From Acidaminococcus massiliensis (lineage in GTDB: Bacteria > Bacillota > Negativicutes > Acidaminococcales > Acidaminococcaceae): DNA of 64,000 nucleotides. This document shows, piece after piece, positions 1 to 7,412 of this stretch. The position numbers were made by a program, and so were the translations under genes. The notes beneath the pieces were generated by a model. That model saw nothing but the letters and a program-made list of their open reading frames with translations, was not told where the DNA came from and did not search any database. Where the stretch lies: assembly GCF_900095825.1 (NCBI RefSeq), contig NZ_LT608315.1, positions 2,409,567 to 2,473,566 on the forward strand, given 5' to 3'. The number at the start of each line of letters is the position of its first letter. The stretch's first letter is position 1.

Positions 1-41
1 CCCCCCCGCCGGTACGGCCGCCGAAACAGTGAGTATAGAAG

Positions 42-80
42 AAAAAAATCCCTGCCGCAGTTGCGGCGGGGATTTTTTTG
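42..80. terminator. Hairpin terminator
   Basis: An inverted repeat AATCCCTGCCGC / GCGGCGGGGATT (one mismatch) around a short loop is flanked by an A-run on the left and a T-run on the right. It can therefore end transcription in either direction. It lies downstream of the toxin gene on the minus strand and could also end a gene entering from the left edge. Confidence 0.8.
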
Positions 81-160
81 TCAATGTTCAATGGCCGATG
101 GAAAGCAAATGCGAACCGCATTTGCCGTTAAATAGAGCGGCCCCCTCCGATCCCGACGTT
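81..160. repeat. Intergenic repeat, copy A (partial)
   Basis: The segment has the phrases TCAATGTTCAATGGCCG, a short GCAAATGCG..CGCATTTGC inverted repeat and GCGGCCCCCT. The same order recurs near 11490-11570 (TCAATTGTCAATGGCCG, an inverted repeat, then GGCCCCCTGGG). It appears to be one end of a dispersed non-coding repeat family. No gene is credible here. Confidence 0.5.
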
Positions 161-164
161 GCCT

Positions 165-461
165 TTACTTCCCCTTCATATATCGTTTCAATTCTTCATA
201 AAAATTTTCCCGAGTTCCAGCCATGATCACCACAATGATAGCATCGCCTTCCACAATCACTGTATAGGCCAATTCGTAATTGGTTTTATTGTAATAAACA
301 TCATAACTGCGGATACCTGCCAAATCCCCTGTTTTTTCCTGACCAAGGGTGGGATCCTGTGCCAAATTTTCCAAAGCCTTCCGAAACAATCCTTTCAGCT
401 TATTATCCTTTATTTTTTTCAGGAACCTGGCTGCCGGCTTCATAAAGCGGATTTCTGCCAT
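165..461 (-). CDS. RelE/ParE-family toxin
   Basis: A 98-residue protein with the layout of RelE/ParE toxins: a basic N-terminal helix region (MAEIRFMKPAARFLKKIKDN), a central LAGIRSYDVYY strand and a C-terminal hydrophobic strand followed by a Tyr/Lys-rich end. RelE members cleave mRNA on the ribosome and ParE members poison gyrase; the sequence alone does not settle which. It lies 3 bp downstream of an AbrB-like gene, the usual antitoxin-first order, so the two are probably co-translated. A hairpin terminator follows. Confidence 0.75.
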   Translation of the reverse strand: MAEIRFMKPAARFLKKIKDNKLKGLFRKALENLAQDPTLGQEKTGDLAGIRSYDVYYNKTNYELAYTVIVEGDAIIVVIMAGTRENFYEELKRYMKGK

Positions 462-464
462 CGG

Positions 465-836
465 TCAATCCTCCGCCGAAAACACGTCATCCATGGTCTC
501 ATATTCCTTTTGCCCTTTGGCCACTTTCCTGGCATCGGACAGCATGGCCATCACAGCAGGGCCCACCTGAGCCTGCTTTTCCCGGAAGGCTTCCAAGAGT
601 TCCTGGCCGGACAGACCCTGTGCGATCAGGTCCGCCAAAATGGATTCTGCCAGTTCTCCGCCCTGGTTGGCTGCAATAGGACGGATGATGATGGCATCTC
701 GGGTCAGGAGGCATTCTGCTTCTTTCCCAAAACCCACCTGGGTAAAATATTTTTGAGGAATGGTAAATTGTCTCTTGGAAGTTATGGTCACCCGTTTCTG
801 ATCCAGGACCGGTTCTTTCAGCACCGCATTTGTCAT
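465..836 (-). CDS. AbrB/SpoVT-type antitoxin
   Basis: A 123-residue protein. Residues about 14-50 (RVTITSKRQFTIPQKYF...EAECLLTRDAIIIRP) form a swapped-hairpin AbrB/MazE-like DNA-binding domain, with the typical S-K-R-Q-x-T-I-P strand. The rest is a helical, acidic tail that would wrap and neutralise the downstream RelE/ParE-like toxin. The ATG follows a good AAGGAGA site. A perfect 21-bp palindrome lies immediately upstream and is a natural candidate for an autoregulatory operator. Confidence 0.75.
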   Translation of the reverse strand: MTNAVLKEPVLDQKRVTITSKRQFTIPQKYFTQVGFGKEAECLLTRDAIIIRPIAANQGGELAESILADLIAQGLSGQELLEAFREKQAQVGPAVMAMLSDARKVAKGQKEYETMDDVFSAED

Positions 837-856
837 AGTGATTTTCTCCTTTATAA

Positions 857-901
857 AAAGATGGTAAGATTTCCTTGTTTCAAGGAAATCTTACCATCTT
901 T
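857..901. promoter_or_regulatory. Perfect 21-bp palindrome before the toxin-antitoxin pair
   Basis: AAAGATGGTAAGATTTCCTTG is followed after three bases by its exact reverse complement. It ends 20 bp before the antitoxin start, just upstream of the ribosome binding site. It could be an operator for the AbrB-like antitoxin or a leader hairpin. It has no T-run suited to ending leftward transcription into the genes. Confidence 0.6.
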
Positions 902-936
902 CGCATCGAAAAACAAGAGTATGCTAGAAATAGCAT

Positions 937-1090
937 GCCCCCTGGGCGGCCGGGAAGGTCTCCCCTGCGGCGATCCCCTACACCGTCTCTGGCGATCGTT
1001 CGAGAACAACGGGGTGCTCCGACAGTCCCTACAGATCCACATAGGGCTGAACTCCGTCATCGTCCTTACGCTGCACTCTGCACTGTTCTT
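937..1090. repeat. Intergenic repeat, copy D (partial)
   Basis: Begins with GCCCCCTGGGCGGCCGGG, the same phrase found at 11559 and 12533, and runs into a terminator whose flanks (CCCATAAAAAGAACCCG) match those at 11821. The open frames across it look like chance readings of G+C-rich non-coding DNA. Confidence 0.5.
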
Positions 1091-1100
1091 CTCCCATAAA

Positions 1101-1130
1101 AAGAACCCGTCCCAAAAGGGCGGGTCCTTT
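1101..1130. terminator. Hairpin terminator
   Basis: AAGAACCCGTCCC and GGGCGGGTCCTT pair around an AAAA loop, with A and T runs outside. It lies about 55 bp beyond the end of the carboxyltransferase gene and probably ends its transcript. The same hairpin type, with the same flanks, occurs near 11828 and 58011. Confidence 0.75.
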
Positions 1131-1185
1131 CCATCGGCCGCTGACTTCTGACAGCTGACCGGCTGCTGCCTCTGCAGCAGCCTTC

Positions 1186-2562
1186 TTACCGATTGTTCTT
1201 GAAGAAGGCCAGGGCCACTTCGGGGAACAGTGCGTAGGACAGCACGTCTTCCACGGAGGCGTTGGGATAGCCTTTGGCGGCCAGGTCGGCTTTCATCTTG
1301 TCCATTTGCGGCGGAATGTCGTCGGCCGGTCTGTGGGTGATGGGAGCGATCGTGGTCTTGCCGGTCTTCTTGACGATCCAGCGGCGCACCACTTTCTTCA
1401 GATCTTCGCTGATAGGCCCCGGAGTCTTGCCGTATTTGCCCAAAACAATGTCCTGGATTTCTTTGGGGATCATCTTGTACCGTCCCATCATTACGTTCAT
1501 GGTAGCCATGGTGCCAACAATCTGGCTGGAAGGAGTCACCAGGGGAGGATACCCCAGGTCGGCCCGGACTCTGGGCACTTCCTTCAGCACTTCTTCGTAC
1601 TTGTCGGCCATACCCATCTGGGTCAGCTGGTTCAGCATGTTGGACAGCATACCGCCGGGGATCTGGAAGCTCAGGACCTTGGGGTTGATGCTGATGTTGC
1701 TGGGCAGGTTGAAGGTCTTCACCAGGTCAGCACGGACTTTCTTGAAGTGGTCCGCAATGGGCCCCAGTTTGTCCATGTCGATGCCCGTATCTCTGGAAGT
1801 CCCTTTCAGGGTGTAAACCAGAGATTCGGTGCAGGGATGGCTGGTGGTTTCCGCAAAGGGAGACAGAGCCGTATCCACAATGTCCGCACCGGCTTCAATG
1901 CCCTTGAGCAGAGCCATGGAAGCCATACCGCTGGTGCAGTGGGAATGTACATCGATAGGAATATTGATTTCTTTCTTCAGGGCTTCCACCAGGGAAGAAC
2001 AGGCATAGGGAGCCAAGAGGCCGGACATGTCCTTGATGCAGATGGAGTCAGCTCCCATTTCCACCAGTTCCTTGGCCAGCTTCAGATAGTCGCTGTCCTT
2101 GTGGTACGGGCTGATGGTGTACACCAGGGTGCCCTGGGCATGAGCGCCGGCAGCCTTGGTGGCTTTCATGGCGGTTTCCAGGTTCCGGGTATCGTTGAAG
2201 GCATCGAAGATACGGATGATGTCGATACCGTTGTCCACGCTGCGTTTTACGAATTCGGTGACCACATCGTCTGCATAGTGGTTGTACCCCAGGATGTTCT
2301 GGCCACGGAGCAGCATCTGCAGCTTGGTCTTTTTCACATGTTTCCGGATGGTGCGCAGCCGTTCCCAGGGATCTTCATTCAGGAACCGCAGGCAGGAGTC
2401 AAAAGTGGCGCCGCCCCAGGCTTCCAGGGCATAAAAGCCGCAGTCATCCAGTGCTTCCAGTACGGGCAGCATGTCGCTGGTGCGCATACGGGTGGCACAG
2501 AGGGACTGATGGCCGTCTCTGAGAACCGTTTCCACGATTTTAACGGGGTTCGGATTGTTCAT
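1186..2562 (-). CDS. Biotin-dependent carboxyltransferase subunit (oxaloacetate decarboxylase alpha / pyruvate carboxylase B type)
   Basis: A 458-residue TIM-barrel carboxyltransferase of the DRE-TIM family. The start shows VETVLRDGHQS, the D-G-H-Q signature. Metal ligands are expected in the HSHCTSG motif near residue 207, and a probable carboxybiotin-accepting lysine lies in CIKDMSG. Relatives move CO2 between oxaloacetate or pyruvate and biotin. The protein ends at FFKNNR with no C-terminal biotinyl (MKM) domain, so a separate biotin carrier is needed. No partner subunit is nearby. It could equally be a methylmalonyl-CoA carboxytransferase 5S subunit. Confidence 0.85.
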   Translation of the reverse strand: MNNPNPVKIVETVLRDGHQSLCATRMRTSDMLPVLEALDDCGFYALEAWGGATFDSCLRFLNEDPWERLRTIRKHVKKTKLQMLLRGQNILGYNHYADDVVTEFVKRSVDNGIDIIRIFDAFNDTRNLETAMKATKAAGAHAQGTLVYTISPYHKDSDYLKLAKELVEMGADSICIKDMSGLLAPYACSSLVEALKKEINIPIDVHSHCTSGMASMALLKGIEAGADIVDTALSPFAETTSHPCTESLVYTLKGTSRDTGIDMDKLGPIADHFKKVRADLVKTFNLPSNISINPKVLSFQIPGGMLSNMLNQLTQMGMADKYEEVLKEVPRVRADLGYPPLVTPSSQIVGTMATMNVMMGRYKMIPKEIQDIVLGKYGKTPGPISEDLKKVVRRWIVKKTGKTTIAPITHRPADDIPPQMDKMKADLAAKGYPNASVEDVLSYALFPEVALAFFKNNR

Positions 2563-2612
2563 TGCTCAACCTCCTATAGTTAAGAACAGCCTAATGGTTT
2601 TATACAATATCC

Positions 2613-2642
2613 ATTATAACATACAACTGTTCCAGGTGGTAA
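2613..2642 (-). promoter_or_regulatory. Promoter of the carboxyltransferase gene
   Basis: Reading leftward, TTACCA and TATAAT are separated by 18 bp, in an A+T-rich gap about 50 bp before the start codon. The -10 box is perfect; the -35 box is weak. Confidence 0.55.
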
Positions 2643-2705
2643 TACAATGTATTTTATTTTAATTATTAGAATGTTCTTATTGCACCCTGGAAAAGGGCAT
2701 CGTTT

Positions 2706-3248
2706 TCAGCAGCTGTACCGCCGGTACCATGCCAGATATTCCTGTTCCACTTCTGCAAAAGGCCGCACCTGGTAATCCACCGGCAGCACCAGGGTCCCTT
2801 CCTGTTCTCGATTTTCTGGATGATCCATGAGATGATGCAGATCGCTGAACATGAGCGCCCGATCGATCTGCTTCAATTCCGCCGTCTCTTCCGGCGTCAG
2901 CGGTCCCCCCAGGAACCGAGCGAATACCGCCTGGAGGAGGCTTTCCTCCAATTCCCGATAACGGGGCATATTGACCTTGTAGGGATGGGGCACATCGGAC
3001 AAGTAGCATTCCGTGGCATCATGGAGCAGGGCGCCTAAGATCACCCGGCGGCTGTCCCCCCGGGCTTCCGCCTCTTGGGCCGCAGCCATACAGTGCTGCC
3101 CTACGGAATAAAAGGTCTTTACATGGCCATTGCCCCGGCACAGAAAGCTCAAGGCATGGGCAATGTCTTCGATCCGGATCTTCTCCGGATCCGGATGGAG
3201 GGGATCGAACTGGATCCCCGTATAAGTTGTGATTTCACCTGCAGTCAT
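2706..3248 (-). CDS. HD-domain phosphohydrolase
   Basis: An HD-superfamily metal-dependent phosphohydrolase of the YfdR/YfbR-like group. The reading TYTGIQFDPLHPDPEKI-RIEDIAHALS matches the family's opening, followed by VGQHC and the ALLHDATE H..HD motif. Such enzymes usually hydrolyse nucleotide monophosphates or related phosphoesters. I take the start at the ATG before TAGEITTYTG: it follows AAGGAGG (14-nt spacing) and matches where relatives begin. The frame stays open to 3395, so starts at 3347 (ATG) or 3395 (GTG) are possible. The true substrate is unknown. Confidence 0.7.
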   Translation of the reverse strand: MTAGEITTYTGIQFDPLHPDPEKIRIEDIAHALSFLCRGNGHVKTFYSVGQHCMAAAQEAEARGDSRRVILGALLHDATECYLSDVPHPYKVNMPRYRELEESLLQAVFARFLGGPLTPEETAELKQIDRALMFSDLHHLMDHPENREQEGTLVLPVDYQVRPFAEVEQEYLAWYRRYSC

Positions 3249-3381
3249 AACAGCGGGCAGGCCCTCCTTTCCGTCGTCCATCGTAGGTTTAAGGAGCCAG
3301 ACCGGCCCTTCGGGCCTTTCAGTTGGGATGATTCTGCCTCCTACCATTTTTCCATTAAACCATAAAATGAGAGAATAGAAA

Positions 3382-3414
3382 AGGGGGTGCTGCACGTAAC
3401 ATGCAACGCCCCCT
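3382..3414. terminator. Hairpin terminator after the DUF2828 gene
   Basis: AGGGGGTGCTGCA and TGCAACGCCCCCT pair with two mismatches, followed on the minus strand by a T-rich stretch. It lies directly past the stop codon of the vWA protein gene and separates it from the HD gene. Confidence 0.65.
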
Positions 3415-3419
3415 CCTCT

Positions 3420-4904
3420 TCACGCCCCCACCGGCCGATACCGTTCCTGCCCCAGCACTTCCAGCATGAAGGCCATGGGGTCCAGGTTCCCTTCCCGGAT
3501 CATCTGGAAGATCTGGGGGCTGCAGCCGGAGACCAGCACCGCTCCCTGCTGGTTCTGGGTCACTGGCTGCTGGCGGGTCCGGCTGTCCACATTCCAGAAA
3601 ATCACCTGGGGCAGTTCGTATCCCTGGGCCCGGAACTTTTCCCGGGCCCGCTGGAAGTTGGTCCCTTCTCCCCGGCAGCAGGCCGCGTCGAATTCCATGT
3701 CCGAGATCACATACAGCCGCTGAGGCAGCTCTTCCTGGGTCATCCGTTTCCGGACGGCTTCCCGGAGGAGCAGATCGAATACCCCTTGGAGATCCGTATT
3801 GGCCACTTCATTGAAAGACATGGTGTACTGGATCTTTTCGGCGATATCCCGTCCCTTGATCTCCACCAACCGGGGATGTTCGCTGAAAGTGATGAAACGG
3901 TTCCGGAAAGGCCCCCGGTTCCGTTCGGCAAAATACACCGCCAGGGACTGGGCCACCGCCGCCGGCAGAGGATGGGACCCGCCATACATGGAACCGGATC
4001 CATCCGCCACTACCAGGGCGTTCTCTCCCCGGGTGAAATCTTCTTGGGCATTCCAGGTCACATCCAGGGAACGCCGCTGTTCTTCCGTAAGAGGCTGGGC
4101 CGGCCGTTCCCAGAATCCGTTGTTTTCCACCAAAGGAGCCACGATATCGTAGGGAGCCAGGGTGCCGGTGTGGAGCTTCTTCTCTCCCTTTTCCACCTGG
4201 TCCAGGAAGGCCTGGTACCGTTCGCCATCATTCCGCCAGAAGGCCTGCCGGTATTTGAACAGGGCTTTGGAAGGCTGCCGGTCATAGGCAAAGGTGTAAT
4301 CCCGGTTCCGGAGATGGTTCTCCAGGAGATGGATTTCCCGCCGCAGCCCGGTGAGAAGCTGCCGATACTCCCGTTCCGTCAGATGGAACTGCCGGGCCAG
4401 GTGGCGGGCCTGGTTCACCGTCCGGGTGCAGGAAGCGTTCACCGAAGGCAGCCATTTGGCCAAAAGGGAAACAGGCTGGCCTTCTTTTGCGGACCGTTCG
4501 TCCGCTTCCAGCTTCTGCTGGAAGAAAGAAACTGCCTGTTTTTCACAAGGAGTGCCCAACAATTCCAACAAATCATCATACCGGCCATAGTCCGGCACCA
4601 GGGGCAGATTTTTCTCGGCTGCTTCCGGGGCAAAAAGGGCCAGCCAATGGAAGATGATCCGGAACACCCGCCGTTCTCCCAAGCCCCCCCGGATATCCCG
4701 GGCAAAGAACAGGGTCTTCAGGGCCAGGTCCCGGTTCTCCCCATAGGCCGCCTGGAAAAGCCGGAGGATTTCCCTTTTGGGACTGTGGCGCAGAGCACCG
4801 ATAGAAGCAAACAGATCCAGGCACGGAGAGCCTGTGCTGGTATAAGTCAGGGCCCCGTTCTCCGTCCGGGTCCAATTGATTTCTTCCTGCAGCAGTCCTG
4901 CCAT
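3420..4904 (-). CDS. DUF2828 protein (alpha-helical domain plus von Willebrand A domain)
   Basis: About 494 residues. The N-terminal half (LFASIGALRHSP..LALKTLFFARDIRGGLGERRVFR) is the helical segment typical of DUF2828, which resembles the TROVE/Ro60 ring. The C-terminal half is a vWA-like fold with a MIDAS metal site D-G-S-G-S near residue 300 and a later VISDMEFD. TROVE relatives bind small structured RNAs; no enzymatic function is established for this family. The start is the ATG preceded by AAAGGAGA with 7-nt spacing; an in-frame codon 27 bp upstream lacks a binding site. Two WYL regulators lie just upstream on the same strand. Confidence 0.75.
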   Translation of the reverse strand: MAGLLQEEINWTRTENGALTYTSTGSPCLDLFASIGALRHSPKREILRLFQAAYGENRDLALKTLFFARDIRGGLGERRVFRIIFHWLALFAPEAAEKNLPLVPDYGRYDDLLELLGTPCEKQAVSFFQQKLEADERSAKEGQPVSLLAKWLPSVNASCTRTVNQARHLARQFHLTEREYRQLLTGLRREIHLLENHLRNRDYTFAYDRQPSKALFKYRQAFWRNDGERYQAFLDQVEKGEKKLHTGTLAPYDIVAPLVENNGFWERPAQPLTEEQRRSLDVTWNAQEDFTRGENALVVADGSGSMYGGSHPLPAAVAQSLAVYFAERNRGPFRNRFITFSEHPRLVEIKGRDIAEKIQYTMSFNEVANTDLQGVFDLLLREAVRKRMTQEELPQRLYVISDMEFDAACCRGEGTNFQRAREKFRAQGYELPQVIFWNVDSRTRQQPVTQNQQGAVLVSGCSPQIFQMIREGNLDPMAFMLEVLGQERYRPVGA

Positions 4905-4992
4905 GATGATTCTCCTTTCCATCCCTGCCAAGGTCCCCTTCCACCCGGAGAAGGGCTGCCGGAGCAGCTCTCCTCGCCGGGCAGACTTTCGG

Positions 4993-5214
4993 CTATCGCA
5001 GTTTCTGAAATAGAAAAGCGCTGTAGGTACCTTTCAAGACACGTTTTCCATAATGATCTTGGAAATGTTGGCTGTCCGTGTCTTCCAAAGCATCAAAAGG
5101 TTCGGGATCCCCTCCCGCAGACACTTGAAAAGTGCCCAAACCCATTTTCATACTTGTTTTTGCTGTAGATGCTTTCGATGGTTCCATTCTACCGGAAAAA
5201 GCCTTTTCCATCAT
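4993..5214 (-). CDS. Possible small protein of unknown function
   Basis: A 73-codon frame sits between the WYL-gene terminator and the DUF2828 gene. It has no obvious ribosome binding site and no recognised motif. The internal Met at residue 11 or 24 could also start it. The composition (MKMGLGTFQVSAGGDPEPFD...) is protein-like but weak evidence. It may simply be leader DNA for the DUF2828 gene, which would otherwise have about 320 bp of untranslated sequence upstream. Confidence 0.25.
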   Translation of the reverse strand: MMEKAFSGRMEPSKASTAKTSMKMGLGTFQVSAGGDPEPFDALEDTDSQHFQDHYGKRVLKGTYSAFLFQKLR

Positions 5215-5220
5215 GGAAAA

Positions 5221-5257
5221 AAAGGTACGAACGATGTTCGCTACCGTTCGTACCTTT
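5221..5257. terminator. Hairpin terminator overlapping the end of a WYL gene
   Basis: AAAGGTACGAACG and its exact reverse complement flank an 11-base loop. On the minus strand it is followed by TTTTTTT. The hairpin includes the last codons of the WYL gene, so the stop codon lies in the loop. Confidence 0.8.
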
Positions 5258-6140
5258 GCTGTCTCTCCAGCCGCTCTTTGATTTTCTGCACCAGTCCCGG
5301 CGGATCCACCGCCTTCAGGAAAGGACCGAAGGCCAGGATCCGGATCAGCAGTTCTGTCTCATCCGGTTTGTAGTAAAAAAGGGTCAGCCGGTAATGGTCC
5401 TCATCCAGCTGCACCGTTTCCTTTTCCAGATCAGAAAAATGCAGGAGCGCCCGTTCCAGGGCTTTCCGCCGGTCCACCAGTTCCAGCACAGCCCGGGCCT
5501 TCCAGCGTTTCCGGTCCCGCTGGCGGGCTGATCCCGGCTCCTTCAAATGGATTGCCTGGAGGGAGGATACCCGGAGGGTATAAAGGGTTCCCCGGTCCGA
5601 ATGGGCCAGGAACCGGAACTTATCGTCCAATCCGGAATATTCCAGGCCGTCCGGATCCGCCTCCAGGGATTGGATCCCTTTCCGGCCCTGGAACTGGACC
5701 TGAAGCTTCCGTTTTTCCCGAAGCGCCGTCAGCAGCTGGCGGAAATGGGCTTGATAGACCGGGTCCCCATAAGGATCCCCATCCTGATACTGGTCATAAT
5801 AGACGAAGAATTCCCGGGAAAACAGCGGCTCCCCCAAAGAAAAAGGAAGTGCCGGTGGCTGGAACAACTGCATCCGGGGATCCTGGAGGACTGCTGCCAG
5901 CCAGCGTTTCTCCAAGACGGTCAGAGGGCAGTCCGGGACACTGGCCAGGGGCGTCTTCCCTTCCCGGGTGAGGAGATGGCTTTCTGCCAGGATCCGAGGC
6001 AGTTCTAAGGTGCTTTCCCCGAAGGACCCTTCCTGGATCAGCTGGTAGAGCTTTTCCCGGGTCAGCGTTCCCCGGCAGGCTTCCCGGAGTACTTTTGCCA
6101 GCACCTGGTAATACCGGCCGTAGATCTCATGGAACAGCAT
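5241..6140 (-). CDS. WYL-domain regulator, second of a pair
   Basis: About 299 residues. The N-terminal part is helical and could carry a winged helix. The centre (LREKRKLQVQF, then KFRFLAHSDRGTLYTLRVSSLQAI) reads as a WYL ligand-binding domain, and the end (HYRLTLFYYKPDETELLIRIL..FGPFLKAVDPPGLVQKIKERL) as the WCX C-terminal extension. WYL proteins usually sense nucleic acid or nucleotide signals and control transcription. The ATG chosen follows GAGGAGGGG; an upstream GTG at 6146 is less likely. The gene begins right at the end of the previous WYL gene, so the two are co-translated. Confidence 0.75.
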   Translation of the reverse strand: MLFHEIYGRYYQVLAKVLREACRGTLTREKLYQLIQEGSFGESTLELPRILAESHLLTREGKTPLASVPDCPLTVLEKRWLAAVLQDPRMQLFQPPALPFSLGEPLFSREFFVYYDQYQDGDPYGDPVYQAHFRQLLTALREKRKLQVQFQGRKGIQSLEADPDGLEYSGLDDKFRFLAHSDRGTLYTLRVSSLQAIHLKEPGSARQRDRKRWKARAVLELVDRRKALERALLHFSDLEKETVQLDEDHYRLTLFYYKPDETELLIRILAFGPFLKAVDPPGLVQKIKERLERQQRYER

Positions 6141-6142
6141 GG

Positions 6143-7378
6143 TCACCCCTCCTCATACAGGGCCCGGAGCCGGTCCAGATCCTTCCAGAAACGCCGAGTC
6201 ACCCGCGGATCGGAACATTCCAGCCGAAGGATCCGGCCGAGGAAAGTCCGGAGCCAGGGCAGCATTTCCCGGGCATCGTACACATCGATGGAAAAACGCC
6301 ATACCGTTGGGCTCACCTGGACCACTTTCCCCTGCCGCTTTTCCCGCAGGAGCCGTTCCGGGATATAGGACTCTTCCGGACCTGCATAAAGATCCAGTTC
6401 CACATGATCCAGCCGGGATTTTTTCCCGGAGCCGGCTCCGATGCCCCACAGATACCGGATAAACTGCTTTCCCTCTTTTTCCCGTTCCGCCCACTCTGGG
6501 TCCGTTTCCCCTGGTGCTGCTTTTTCCATCCGGTCCAGGCGGAACAGCTGGGGCCTTTTTCCCTTTCCCCGGCCGGCCAGCAGATAATTCCGCCCCGTAG
6601 CCGTGCTGCAGTAGACTTTCAGCGGATAGACCTCCAAGGTCTCTCCAGCTTTTCCTTCCTTTTTCTGGAATTCCAGCCGGACCTTCCGTTTTTCTTCATG
6701 AGCAGCTGCCAGCTGGCAGAGGATTTCTTGATCCAACGCCCCGGAAAGGTAATGGTGTTTGAAGGAAAGGAAGGCCTCCTGCTCCGGGCACCGGTCCAAG
6801 AGATAGGCTCCCACGATCCCCAGGGGCAGCGCCTCTGAGGCAAAGCACAGGGCAGCGGACCAGCCGGCTGGATTCCAAGCTGCATCTGCCAGACGGTAAT
6901 ACAGGCTCTTCCCCACTTTCCGGCTGCAGAAGATGCCCAATTCCACCCCTTCCTTCATTTTGTTCCGGATGGTGGACGCATCGGGCAGCGGACAGTCCGG
7001 ATTGGCCTGGAGAAGGGCCCCGCAGACCTGGTCCGCCACGGCTGCAAAGGAAAGTTCTCCCTGCCGATGAAAAAGATCCAGCAGCAGGAAGTGGAGGGCC
7101 GCATCCCAGGGGGTGAAGCTTTTGGCCCGGAAAGCCTCGTACAAGGGATTATGCCGGACGGTCCGGCAGTCCACCGTCAGGAACACCACTTTCCCTTCCG
7201 GTTCTTGGCGGAAACCCATGGCATCCCGGAGCCAGCTTTCCACCCGGCGCCTTTCATTGTCATAGCTCCGGAGGCTCTTGAGCCGGAAATCCTGCCGGGT
7301 ATGGAAGCCCTGCACATAGAAATCCCGCAGGACGGAACGGGTGGTGTTGAAATCTTTGATCAATTCCTGATAAGCCAT
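6143..7378 (-). CDS. WYL-domain regulator, first of a pair
   Basis: A 411-residue protein that opens with MAYQELIKDFNTTRSVLRDFYVQGF, a helical segment, followed by a probable winged-helix region (FHRQGELSFAAVADQVC..DASTIRNKMKEGVELG). The WYL-type core (KRKVRLEFQKKEG...LEVYPLKVYCSTATGRNYLLAGRGKGKRPQLFRLDRMEKA) and a WCX-like C-terminus (DHVELDLYAG...WRFSIDVYDAREMLPWLRTFLGRI) follow. It overlaps or abuts the second WYL gene. Tandem WYL proteins of this kind may act as a hetero-oligomer; the target is unknown, with the DUF2828 gene downstream the obvious candidate. Confidence 0.7.
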   Translation of the reverse strand: MAYQELIKDFNTTRSVLRDFYVQGFHTRQDFRLKSLRSYDNERRRVESWLRDAMGFRQEPEGKVVFLTVDCRTVRHNPLYEAFRAKSFTPWDAALHFLLLDLFHRQGELSFAAVADQVCGALLQANPDCPLPDASTIRNKMKEGVELGIFCSRKVGKSLYYRLADAAWNPAGWSAALCFASEALPLGIVGAYLLDRCPEQEAFLSFKHHYLSGALDQEILCQLAAAHEEKRKVRLEFQKKEGKAGETLEVYPLKVYCSTATGRNYLLAGRGKGKRPQLFRLDRMEKAAPGETDPEWAEREKEGKQFIRYLWGIGAGSGKKSRLDHVELDLYAGPEESYIPERLLREKRQGKVVQVSPTVWRFSIDVYDAREMLPWLRTFLGRILRLECSDPRVTRRFWKDLDRLRALYEEG

Positions 7379-7412
7379 GGTACATCCTTACCTCCCACTC
7401 TCTCTACACTCT

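Noticed and set aside
29-226. 65-codon plus-strand frame at the left edge
   Set aside because: It crosses a terminator hairpin and an intergenic repeat and ends inside the toxin gene.
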